A stretch of DNA of 49,092 nt, from the NCBI GenBank assembly GCA_934488695.1, contig CAKSSH010000006.1, positions 1 through 49,092 of the forward strand, given 5' to 3'. The stretch comes from an uncultured Oscillospiraceae bacterium. GTDB taxonomy: Bacteria > Bacillota > Clostridia > Oscillospirales > Ruminococcaceae. Positions within the stretch are counted from its first letter, which is position 1. Every line of letters begins with the position of its first letter. The notes beneath the pieces are model-generated. The model had not been told where the DNA came from and did no database searches. It worked only from the letters and a program-made list of their open reading frames with translations. The position numbers and the translations under genes are program-made. This document shows positions 39,283 through 49,092 of the stretch, piece after piece.

Positions 39283-41856
39283 ATGAAAGCACAGATTATT
39301 ACGGTCGGCGATGAAATTTTAAGCGGTCGTCAGACTAATAAAAATGCGCAGTATCTTGCCGCGCAGCTGACAGCGCTCGGCCTGCAGGTGGTGCAGCAGC
39401 AGAGCGTCGGTGACAGTGTGCGCGAAATAAAGGCGGCGCTTGCCGGGGCGCTTTCCGAAAGCAATGTTGCGGTTTTAACCGGAGGGCTCGGGCCGACGCC
39501 GGACGATGTCACCAAGGATGCAGTCTGTGATTTGTTGGGTATCGAGATGACGGTGCACGAGGAAAGCCGCCGGAAAATCGAGCGGTTTTTCCTGCATCGC
39601 GGTGAGAAAATGCCCCCCAATAATCTCCGGCAGGCGATGCTGCCGGAGGGCAGCATTTTGGTAAAAAATGACCGGGGTCTGGCGCCGGGGTGTATTCTGC
39701 AAAGCGGAGATCAGTGTATTGTTTTGTTGCCGGGCGTTCCGGAAGAAATGCAGGGAATGTTTGAACAGACGGTACGCCCTTTTTTGCAGAAAATGACCGG
39801 ACAAAGCACAGTTTGCAAATGCGTCAATGTATTTGGGATGACCGAGTCCTTGCTGGCGGCGTCCCTTTCGGATTTAATGGAAAAAAGATCTCCGGCTGTT
39901 GCGACCTACGCCAAAAAAGGGCATACAGATATTGTGGTGCGCGCATCGGCGGAGGATGTTAAGGACGCGATTTTAAAGGTTGACCTTGCCGTAGAGGAGA
40001 TCGAACGCCGCTTGGGCGACTGTGTTTACGGGGTCGATGAGCCTTCCCTGCAGCACAGAGTGGTAGAGCTGTTGGCGGCGCAGAAGAAAACGCTGGCGAC
40101 GGCGGAGTCCTGCACCGGCGGGCTGATTTCTGAAAAGATAACCGATATTCCGGGCGCGTCGCTTTGCTTTAATTACGGCTTTGTGACTTATAGCGAGGCG
40201 GCTAAAAAGGCGATGTTGGGCGTTTCGGATAAAACGATCCGGGAGCATGGCGTCGTCAGTGCCGAAACGGCCTGTCAGATGGCGGTTGGAGCGATGAAAA
40301 AAGCCGGAGCAGACATGGGCGTTTCCGTCACGGGCTATGCCGGTCCGGCGGGAAGCCTGGGAGAACCGGTCGGCCTTGTGTTTGCTGCAGTTTGTACGCG
40401 GGACACGGTTTGGGTACGACGGCTGGAGCTCGCACCCCGCGGCGACGAAACGCGCGAGCAGGTTCGCCGGCTTGCCGGTCTGCACGCTATGGATATGGTT
40501 CGGCGGGTGCTGCAAGGGATCCCGGTTTATCAGGCGCAGCGCTTGCCGGTTTCTGAGATTGATTGTAACGACCGAGCAGAGCAATCGGTGTTTTATCATG
40601 CGGCTGCTCCGGCTTCGGAGGCGGAGCGGGAAATCGAATCGAGCAGCGCGCGCGGCTTTTTTGGACGCTTGTTTCCGCTGCATGACGATTCACGGGCCGT
40701 TAAGGTGCGCAAGACCGCTTTTTTAACCGCCAGTGCGGCGCTGTTAGTTTGTGTCCTGTATATTGTCGGATTTTTCTTGGGTATTTTGCAAAATCGTCAG
40801 CTCTACCGCAATCTGGACGCAATGCGCCTGAAAACGCCGGGCAGCGCGGTCAGCTTTCCGCAGGATTATTTAAAAGAATTCGGCTTATTATATGCCGAAA
40901 ACGAAGAAATTGCGGGCTGGATCAGTATCAAGGACACCGAATTGAGCTACCCGGTTATGCAGACGAGCGATAATGCTTTTTATTTAAATCATAATTTTTA
41001 CGGAAAAAAGGACCGGCACGGAACACCGTTTATGGACTGCCGAAACGACCGGAAAACATTGGACGTCAACACGGTTATTTACGGCAACAACATGAATATG
41101 GATAATCAAATGTTCTCGGTGCTGGAAAAGTATTATCGGGGTGCCGACGCGCTGACATTCTATCGGCGTCATCCGATTATTAGCTTTGACACCACCTATG
41201 AAAAAATGCAATGGATCATCTTTTCGGTGTTCACCTGCAATGTGGACGCCAGGAATGGGGATGTGTTTGAATACTACAACATGCTCTCGCCGAAGGATAC
41301 CGATGAATTCAATACGTTTTTAAGGCAAGTCCAAAGCCGATCGGTGCTGGATGTGCCGATTGATGTGGATATTACCGACCGCTTGTTGACACTTTCGACA
41401 CAGTATGATGAGTTTGACGGGCAGCGTTTGGTTCTTGTCGCACGGCGGGTGCGCAGTGGCGAAAAGGCGGAAATCGACGTCAATTCCGTCAGCACCAAGC
41501 GCGGAACGATCCCGGATGTGACATCCAGAAAAACAAGTCGTCCCGGCGTCAGTGCCTCCTCCGCTCGCACCGAAACCGCTGTTTCCAGAGAGAGCCGGCC
41601 GGCCGGGTATTCAAGCCGTGGACGTGAAACAGTCAGCTACACGACCTGGAGCGGCCGCAGCTCTTCTACAACGAGTTCCGAAAAGCCGGTAGAAAGCTTC
41701 CTTGATAGTTCTTCCGAGAATGTTTCTACTTCTTCTCATGCCTCTTCAAGTGAAAAGGAGCCCTCCAATGCGCCGAACAGCAGCTCTTCTTCGGAAGTAT
41801 CATCCCAAGAGGTGTCCTCCTCGGTTTCCTTGCCGAGCGAGAATGTGGAAGAATAA
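39283..41856 (+). CDS. cinA: CinA fused to a membrane-anchored class B pseudo-sortase
   Basis: 857 aa in one uninterrupted frame after AAAGGAGG. Residues 1-170 are the MoCF/COG1058 domain (VGDEILSGRQTNKNAQYLA, GGLGPTPDD at 67). Residues 260-413 are the CinA C-terminal NMN-deamidase-like domain (ATAESCTGGLISEKI, VTGYAGPAG). A linker and one transmembrane helix follow (about 478-502, FLTASAALLVCVLYIVGFFL). Residues 515-725 are a sortase B fold: YPVMQTSDNAFYLNHNFYG, VIYGNNMNMD, LLTLSTQYDEFDGQRL. The catalytic His is Asn602 and the catalytic Cys is Gln707; Arg715 is kept. A Ser/Glu-rich tail ends the protein. It follows thiI closely. Confidence 0.9.
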   Translation: MKAQIITVGDEILSGRQTNKNAQYLAAQLTALGLQVVQQQSVGDSVREIKAALAGALSESNVAVLTGGLGPTPDDVTKDAVCDLLGIEMTVHEESRRKIERFFLHRGEKMPPNNLRQAMLPEGSILVKNDRGLAPGCILQSGDQCIVLLPGVPEEMQGMFEQTVRPFLQKMTGQSTVCKCVNVFGMTESLLAASLSDLMEKRSPAVATYAKKGHTDIVVRASAEDVKDAILKVDLAVEEIERRLGDCVYGVDEPSLQHRVVELLAAQKKTLATAESCTGGLISEKITDIPGASLCFNYGFVTYSEAAKKAMLGVSDKTIREHGVVSAETACQMAVGAMKKAGADMGVSVTGYAGPAGSLGEPVGLVFAAVCTRDTVWVRRLELAPRGDETREQVRRLAGLHAMDMVRRVLQGIPVYQAQRLPVSEIDCNDRAEQSVFYHAAAPASEAEREIESSSARGFFGRLFPLHDDSRAVKVRKTAFLTASAALLVCVLYIVGFFLGILQNRQLYRNLDAMRLKTPGSAVSFPQDYLKEFGLLYAENEEIAGWISIKDTELSYPVMQTSDNAFYLNHNFYGKKDRHGTPFMDCRNDRKTLDVNTVIYGNNMNMDNQMFSVLEKYYRGADALTFYRRHPIISFDTTYEKMQWIIFSVFTCNVDARNGDVFEYYNMLSPKDTDEFNTFLRQVQSRSVLDVPIDVDITDRLLTLSTQYDEFDGQRLVLVARRVRSGEKAEIDVNSVSTKRGTIPDVTSRKTSRPGVSASSARTETAVSRESRPAGYSSRGRETVSYTTWSGRSSSTTSSEKPVESFLDSSSENVSTSSHASSSEKEPSNAPNSSSSSEVSSQEVSSSVSLPSENVEE

Positions 41857-41885
41857 CAAATTTAGCACGAAAACGGCTTTAGAAC

Positions 41886-41924
41886 AAACGCTCCCGCACA
41901 CAGGGCCTGTGTGCGGGAGCGTTT
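41886..41924. terminator. Bidirectional terminator after the CinA fusion
   Basis: An 18-bp perfect stem (41886-41903 / 41907-41924) with a three-base loop, A-rich left and T-rich right. It also overlaps the stop codon of the convergent LtaS-like gene. Confidence 0.93.
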
Positions 41925-43837
41925 TAATTGTAAGACGGCGTTGTTGCGCTGCTGTAAAGCTTTTCGAGTCCGTAACGCTTGCCGAACAGTAAATCATATT
42001 GAAACAAATAGTGCTTTTGTTGCTGGGCTTTTGCGGCGTCTTCTATATCGTAACAAGCGACGCCCTGTTCGTCCAAATAAATATCAAAGGAAACACCGCG
42101 CAGATAATTTTGCTGCTCCAGTAGATAATCAAAGAAGGCCGGACGATCCAGGTCATACCAACGGCAGATAGACGGAATCAGCTGGTAAAAGCTCATATGA
42201 TTGGCTGTAAAATGCATGCTTGTGTAGTTGTCCCAGACAAAGAAAGGCGTTGAATATTTTTTTCGGGCATCCTCTGCACTGCTTTCGGGATCATTCATAT
42301 AACCGCTTTTAATATAAATTTCGTCGCTTCCGCCCAGAGAGCCGAGATGGTCGCCAAACATACAAATCACCGTCGGCTCATTGACCTGCGAAAAATAATC
42401 AATCAAATGCTCCAGCGCGGTGTTCGCATCGCGAATACCGGTGGCATAGGTGATCAAGATGCCTTCTTGTTCCTCGGTCAGCGCACTACAGGAAAGTTTG
42501 GCGCGGTAATTTTTAAGATATTGTCCGTTGGTGAACGAACCATGGTTTTGCATGGAAACCGAAAAATTAAAGAACGGCTTTCCGCTGGGAAGATTGGCCT
42601 CATACTGCTCAATGATTTTGTTTACAAGCTCGTCGTCTTTGATAAGTCCCCGCCGACGCAAAGGGTTTTCAAAGCTGTCCTCAGCCAAAAAAACGTCAAA
42701 GCCCATATTCGGATAGGCAATATCACGATTCCAAAAGCGCTTGCCGTAAGAATGGATGGCGACAGTGCTGTAACCCATATCACGGACAAAGGAAACAAAG
42801 GTCGGTTGTTGCTTGTTGAAGTACTGCTGATACGGAGTGCAGCCGGAGGGCAGATAGTTCATGGCATAGCCGGTCAGCACTTCAAATTCCGTGTTACAGG
42901 TCCCGCCGCCGTATTGCTGGCCTAAAAGCTGCCCGGAAATATAGTTTTTCTTGAGATAATCAGTGCAGGCAAAGATGTCGTCCTCAAAGGTAACGTTTTC
43001 GCACAGAGAAATATCGGCATAGGATTCGCTCATTAAAAAGATAAGATTCGGACGAATGGCGCCGGTGCTTTGGTTGCGGTAGCCGCGAATTTCAGAGGCG
43101 GCACGAGTGACGCTCTCTTGGTGATAATCCTCAGGCTTTTGCGGAAAAATGTACTTGGTGTTCATCACAAAGGACTGCACAAAGCCGTTACGTTTGCTGG
43201 CTTGATTTTGTCGGAAGGCACTTTCGGTAATGCCGAAAAACTCCATAATAACGGTATTATTCAAAACAAAGAGCACATAACAGACAAGCACCAGAGCCGA
43301 GGCGCCGATTTGCAGGGCAATCTGCCGCCTGCGGCGGGCGGTTTTGCGATGAAAGCGAAGGATTTTTTTGCGAATGAAGATCAGCCGTACCGCAAGCAGT
43401 CCCGCAAAGCCGAAAAGCAAGAACAGGACAGCCATAATCATTGAGGCGGTCGGAATCAGCTCTACCTCATCGGCAATTTTTGCGGCGGTGCCCGCAAGAC
43501 TTAAGTCCCAGGGGTACAGTGGCTCGCTACGATAGGATTTTTTAAAATAACAGGCGATACAAAGCGCAAAATCCAAAAGACCGATGATAAGCAGCGGGAA
43601 ATCGGTCCTGCGGAAAACGGAAAAAAGGAAAAATTGAAGAAAAAAGAATAAAATAGAGGTAAAGAAAAAAGGCTCCGGATAGTTGTATGCCCAAGAAAAG
43701 GTCTGGGCCAAGCTGTTCCGAACGATCCATTCCGAGCTGAGAGTCAACAGCATGGAAAAGAATATCATCATTAAAACGCGCACAATGGCAGTGTCGTGCC
43801 GATGAAAGAAAGAAAGACATTTTTGCCTGAAGTTCAT
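41924..43837 (-). CDS. LtaS-like phosphoglycerol transferase (membrane sulfatase family)
   Basis: 637 aa. About five N-terminal membrane helices within residues 18-193, then an extracellular alkaline-phosphatase-superfamily domain. Metal-site Glu in LIFLMSESYADIS (about 271), predicted nucleophile Thr313 in QQYGGGTCNTEFEV, and metal ligands in CMFGDHLGSLGG. Such enzymes transfer glycerol phosphate from phosphatidylglycerol to build lipoteichoic acid or decorate glycans. Its relation to true LtaS versus other phosphoglycerol transferases cannot be told. Start ATG with AGGGGA upstream, 30 bases after the AraC gene, so probably co-transcribed. Confidence 0.88.
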   Translation of the reverse strand: MNFRQKCLSFFHRHDTAIVRVLMMIFFSMLLTLSSEWIVRNSLAQTFSWAYNYPEPFFFTSILFFFLQFFLFSVFRRTDFPLLIIGLLDFALCIACYFKKSYRSEPLYPWDLSLAGTAAKIADEVELIPTASMIMAVLFLLFGFAGLLAVRLIFIRKKILRFHRKTARRRRQIALQIGASALVLVCYVLFVLNNTVIMEFFGITESAFRQNQASKRNGFVQSFVMNTKYIFPQKPEDYHQESVTRAASEIRGYRNQSTGAIRPNLIFLMSESYADISLCENVTFEDDIFACTDYLKKNYISGQLLGQQYGGGTCNTEFEVLTGYAMNYLPSGCTPYQQYFNKQQPTFVSFVRDMGYSTVAIHSYGKRFWNRDIAYPNMGFDVFLAEDSFENPLRRRGLIKDDELVNKIIEQYEANLPSGKPFFNFSVSMQNHGSFTNGQYLKNYRAKLSCSALTEEQEGILITYATGIRDANTALEHLIDYFSQVNEPTVICMFGDHLGSLGGSDEIYIKSGYMNDPESSAEDARKKYSTPFFVWDNYTSMHFTANHMSFYQLIPSICRWYDLDRPAFFDYLLEQQNYLRGVSFDIYLDEQGVACYDIEDAAKAQQQKHYLFQYDLLFGKRYGLEKLYSSATTPSYN

Positions 43838-43867
43838 GAACGGTTCCCCTTTATTAAAGCGGTTATT

Positions 43868-44722
43868 TTACTCAACCGGTGTGTTTTCTGCAATTTTTCG
43901 GACGTAATGAGAAGGCGGAACGCCCTTGATTTTTTTAAAGACTCTGGAAAAATAAAGCTGATCCTCAAATCCGACCGAACCGGCAATTTCTCCGATGGAA
44001 AGCGGAGAGCTGCGCAGCAGAACGCAGGCTTGGTTGATTCGGTATTGGGTCAAATATTCATTGGGGGATAGCGCTAAATGCTGTACAAAAATACGGTAAA
44101 GATGGCTGCGGCTCAGGCCGACATGGTCGGCAATGTCCGAAACATCAATATTGTTGGAATAATTGCATTGAATAAACTTGACGGCGTTTTTAATATAAAT
44201 GCGCGCCGATGAGGATTCCGGCTGCGGTCGAGGCGCTGCATGGATCAGTCGTGAAAAAACTTCAAAAAGGCCGGAGATGGTCCGCGTTTCCTGCTCGGGC
44301 TGAGTTCCGAAACCTTCGTAAAGAGAAATCATGGTTTTTTTGAGCTTTAGCGCATCTTCGTGAGAAAAATGAATGACCGAATTTTCGGCATCAAAGGCGG
44401 TTAAATCAACAAGACGCGAGGCGTCTGCGCCGTTAAAGCCCAGCCAACAGTATTCCCAGGGGTCCTGCTCGTCGGCCCAGTAAGCGACCAGAGTTTGCGG
44501 GCGAATGATAAAGGCGCTGTCAGGCAGCACGGTATGGGTTGTTTCACCGACTTGGAAGTACCCTTTTCCGGAAACCACCAAATGAATGAGAAAATAATCC
44601 CGGACGGCCGGCCCCCAGCTGTGTCCGCCGCTGCATTGCTGGTATCCGCTGTTGTACACATTGATACCGACGTTTTCAAGCATGGGTGAGTATAACGAAT
44701 GTTTAAAATATTTCGGCGTCAT
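43868..44722 (-). CDS. AraC-family transcriptional regulator with cupin-like sensor
   Basis: 284 aa. N-terminal arabinose-binding/cupin domain (FLIHLVVSGKGYFQVGETTH, LPDSAFIIRPQTLVAYWADE) to about residue 165, and a C-terminal double helix-turn-helix (NNIDVSDIADHVGLSRSHLY, LSIGEIAGSVGFEDQLYFSR, KKIKGVPPSHYVR). It likely senses a sugar. It is divergent from galactokinase across 150 bases and precedes the LtaS-like gene on its own strand, so either may be the target. Confidence 0.93.
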   Translation of the reverse strand: MTPKYFKHSLYSPMLENVGINVYNSGYQQCSGGHSWGPAVRDYFLIHLVVSGKGYFQVGETTHTVLPDSAFIIRPQTLVAYWADEQDPWEYCWLGFNGADASRLVDLTAFDAENSVIHFSHEDALKLKKTMISLYEGFGTQPEQETRTISGLFEVFSRLIHAAPRPQPESSSARIYIKNAVKFIQCNYSNNIDVSDIADHVGLSRSHLYRIFVQHLALSPNEYLTQYRINQACVLLRSSPLSIGEIAGSVGFEDQLYFSRVFKKIKGVPPSHYVRKIAENTPVE

Positions 44723-44815
44723 TTCATCACCTTCTTAAAAAACAGTATAGCATTTTATCTTTAAAAAAACAACATATCTCCATAAAAATAAAAAAATATT
44801 CGTTCGGAATTGCGG

Positions 44816-44844
44816 TAGACAAACCCCCCGGAATGTGTTATACT
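44816..44844 (+). promoter_or_regulatory. Predicted promoter of galK
   Basis: TAGACA (44816-44821) and TATACT (44839-44844) with a 17-base spacer, 28 bases before the start codon; the suboptimal -35 would suit an activator such as the divergent AraC protein. Confidence 0.65.
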
Positions 44845-44872
44845 AATAAAAAAAGCAGGCGGAGGGAACAAC

Positions 44873-46153
44873 ATGCAGGAAATCGGCCTTTTAAAACAGG
44901 CGATTTTAGACGGGCGGCAGGATGAGGTTTTTGCACACCTGTACGGAGAGGCGGCGGTGCCCGAGCAGCGTACTCGGTATGCAGACGCGCTGGACGCTTT
45001 TGCAAAGCTCTACCCGGAAAAGAAAGAGGTTGCTGTTTTTTCGGCACCCGGGCGCAGCGAGATTGGCGGCAATCACACCGACCATAATCACGGTAAAACG
45101 CTGGCTGCCGGAATTCATTTGGATGTTATCGGAATTGTCGCTAAGAGCACGCGGCGGTTGGAGGTGCAGTCCAAGGGCTTTCAGCCCGACCGGCTGCTTT
45201 TGTCGGAAATGGATTACGATCCGGCAGAGGAAAATAGTGCCAAGGCGCTTATCAAGGGCGTTTGCAACGGATTTGCCGAGCACGGATACACGTATGGCGG
45301 CTTTGTGTCATACACAACGTCCGATGTTTTGAAAGGCTCCGGTATTTCCAGCTCCGCGGCCTTTGAGGTGTTGCTTTGTACGATTTTAAATCATCTTTAC
45401 AATGAGGATAAGGTCGGCGCGGTTGAGATCGCCCAGATCTCTCAATATGCCGAGAACGTCTTTTTCGGCAAGCCCTGCGGCCTTTTGGATCAGATGGCCA
45501 GCTCGGTCGGCGGGTTTATTGCGATGGATTTTGCCGACCCTGCAAACCCTTTATACGAAAAAATAGATTTTGACTTTGCGGCGGAAAAGCATGCGCTTTG
45601 CATTGTAGATACCGGCGGAAATCATTCGGATCTGACCGGAGAATATGCTGCTATTCCGGCTGAAATGAAGGCGGTGGCTGCCTGTTTCGGGCAGGAGACG
45701 CTGCGCGGTATTACCTATGACCGAATTGTTGCGCAGGCCGCCGAGCTCCGGAAAACTCTCGGGGATCGTGCGATATTGCGCGCGTTGCATTTCGTTTGTG
45801 AAAATGACCGGGTTGACGGGGAGGCCGACGCGCTGAGAGACGGTCGCTTTGCGGACTTTTTGGAGCTTGTAAAGGCCTCCGGTCGCTCTTCCTTTATGTA
45901 TTTGCAAAATGTGTATACCAGTCTCAACACGGCGGAGCAGGGCTTGTCCTTGGCACTTTGCGTCAGTGATGGGCTTTTGGGAAAACGCGGCGCGTATCGG
46001 GTGCACGGCGGCGGCTTCGGCGGGACTATTCAGGCTTTTGTTCCGTTGGATTTGCTGGATAAGTACCGCGCAACGTTGGACGGCGTTTTCGGTCGAGGCG
46101 CTTGCAAGGTGCTGCGGATTCGCGCCGAGGGCGGCATTTGTGTGTTTGATTGA
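44873..46153 (+). CDS. galK: Galactokinase
   Basis: 426 aa GHMP kinase. Signature GRSEIGGNHTDHNHGKTLAA near residue 62, ATP loop LKGSGISSSAAFEVL, and the C-terminal VHGGGFGGTIQAFV. It phosphorylates galactose at C1, the entry to the Leloir pathway; galT and galE are not in the window. GGAGGG before ATG. It would use galactose released by the GH42-like enzyme at 26712 if that enzyme is a galactosidase. It is longer than E. coli GalK (382 aa) by an N-terminal extension common in Clostridia. Confidence 0.95.
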   Translation: MQEIGLLKQAILDGRQDEVFAHLYGEAAVPEQRTRYADALDAFAKLYPEKKEVAVFSAPGRSEIGGNHTDHNHGKTLAAGIHLDVIGIVAKSTRRLEVQSKGFQPDRLLLSEMDYDPAEENSAKALIKGVCNGFAEHGYTYGGFVSYTTSDVLKGSGISSSAAFEVLLCTILNHLYNEDKVGAVEIAQISQYAENVFFGKPCGLLDQMASSVGGFIAMDFADPANPLYEKIDFDFAAEKHALCIVDTGGNHSDLTGEYAAIPAEMKAVAACFGQETLRGITYDRIVAQAAELRKTLGDRAILRALHFVCENDRVDGEADALRDGRFADFLELVKASGRSSFMYLQNVYTSLNTAEQGLSLALCVSDGLLGKRGAYRVHGGGFGGTIQAFVPLDLLDKYRATLDGVFGRGACKVLRIRAEGGICVFD

Positions 46154-46180
46154 TAAATTCGCTTTTGCAGCAGGAGTTTT

Positions 46181-46222
46181 AAAAGCCGGTGCAGTCTCTG
46201 AACGAGGCTGCACCGGCTTTTT
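46181..46222 (+). terminator. Terminator of galK
   Basis: A 14-bp perfect stem (46181-46194 / 46208-46221) with a 13-base loop is followed by T. A second hairpin, CCTCCTTT / AAAGGAGG at about 46255-46278, lies just downstream of the convergent ATPase stop and may help to end that transcript. Confidence 0.9.
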
Positions 46223-46285
46223 TGTCAATAAATGCGCAGCAAGCCTTTAAGGCACCTCCTTTCGGTGACGTTAAAGGAGGGCACT

Positions 46286-48964
<2,679 letters not shown>

Positions 48965-48993
48965 ACCAGCCATCCTTTCTTTTTCGGGGGGAG

Positions 48994-49035
48994 AAAAAAG
49001 CTCATGTATGGAAAGTCCCATACATGAGCCTTTTT
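48994..49035 (-). promoter_or_regulatory. Attenuator-like hairpin in the P-ATPase leader
   Basis: On the minus strand a 12-bp perfect stem (49018-49029 / 49000-49011) is followed directly by six T (48994-48999), only 30 bases before the ATPase start. Upstream, CATACATG (minus strand of 49063-49070) can pair with the 5' arm of this stem and would prevent its formation. That segment is itself enclosed by the inverted repeat ATTCAAGC / GCTTGAAT (49042-49049 and 49075-49082). It could instead simply terminate an upstream gene; the window ends too early to tell. Confidence 0.55.
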
Positions 49036-49092
49036 ATTTCAATTCAAGCCGGACGAAAACGCCATGTATGTTTCGCTTGAATACGTCGGCAT

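Noticed and set aside
40914..41490. Active class B sortase
   Set aside because: The catalytic His is Asn602 and the Cys is Gln707, so transpeptidase activity is not expected.
46255..46278. CCTCCTTT...AAAGGAGG hairpin as a Shine-Dalgarno-sequestering regulator
   Set aside because: No start codon follows on either strand; it lies downstream of two convergent genes and is better seen as part of their termination region.

Overview
The window looks like a chromosomal segment of a Gram-positive gut-type Clostridia (Firmicutes), probably near Oscillospiraceae/Ruminococcaceae. This is inferred from gene content: a type III glutamine synthetase, an ANTAR regulator beside a short GSI, the DapL lysine/meso-DAP route, a tmRNA with tag ANNNKLAYAA, GlnRS next to GluRS, an LtaS-like transferase, a sortase-substrate C-terminus, and consistent AAAGGAG ribosome sites with TTGACA-17-TATAAT promoters. 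No 16S gene or species marker is present.

Layout. 1-267 is the tail of a sortase-anchored surface protein. 340-1550 is a decayed prophage scrap: the end of a minor head protein, a small conserved phage ORF, a structured RNA resembling the GP20 phage motif, and a frameshifted GP20 scaffold gene. 1552-11492 is a nitrogen and amino-donor block: ANTAR regulator and short GSI on the minus strand, then GSIII behind a two-hairpin leader, AsnB, PyrG, DapF and DapL. 11595-12277 is a single acyltransferase. 12429-20428 is housekeeping: RqcH (ribosome quality control) divergent from dnaX-exonuclease-ybaB-recR-smpB, then two tandem esterase paralogues and the tmRNA, which is SmpB's partner. 20430-23224 is gene-poor and accessory: a possible gene relic, a YjbR-like protein, an unknown 160-aa gene with a palindromic promoter, and an XRE repressor facing a promoter that leads only to gene ruins. 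23225-28826 is an amino-sugar salvage locus (RpiR regulator, BadF-type kinase, NanE, MurQ, GH42-like hydrolase). 28957-31944 has a soluble histidine-kinase-like protein lacking a recognisable phospho-acceptor His, GAPDH and TspO. 31980-41856 is a long same-strand run: GluRS, GlnRS, NUDIX, DUF523, YgjP, cysteine desulfurase, ThiI and a CinA fusion. 41924-49035 holds an LtaS-like protein with an AraC regulator, galactokinase, and a Ca2+-type P-ATPase behind an attenuator-like leader.

The most striking item is the 857-aa protein at 39283-41856. A complete CinA is fused through one membrane helix to a class B sortase fold whose catalytic His and Cys are replaced by Asn and Gln, followed by a Ser-rich tail. 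Other leads are an in-frame A AAA AAG heptamer in dnaX at the position expected for tau/gamma frameshifting, the GSIII leader with two mutually exclusive hairpins, the XRE operator region, the P-ATPase leader, and a GH42-like enzyme with a Gly before the expected acid/base Glu. All calls come from reading the sequence; no database search was possible.
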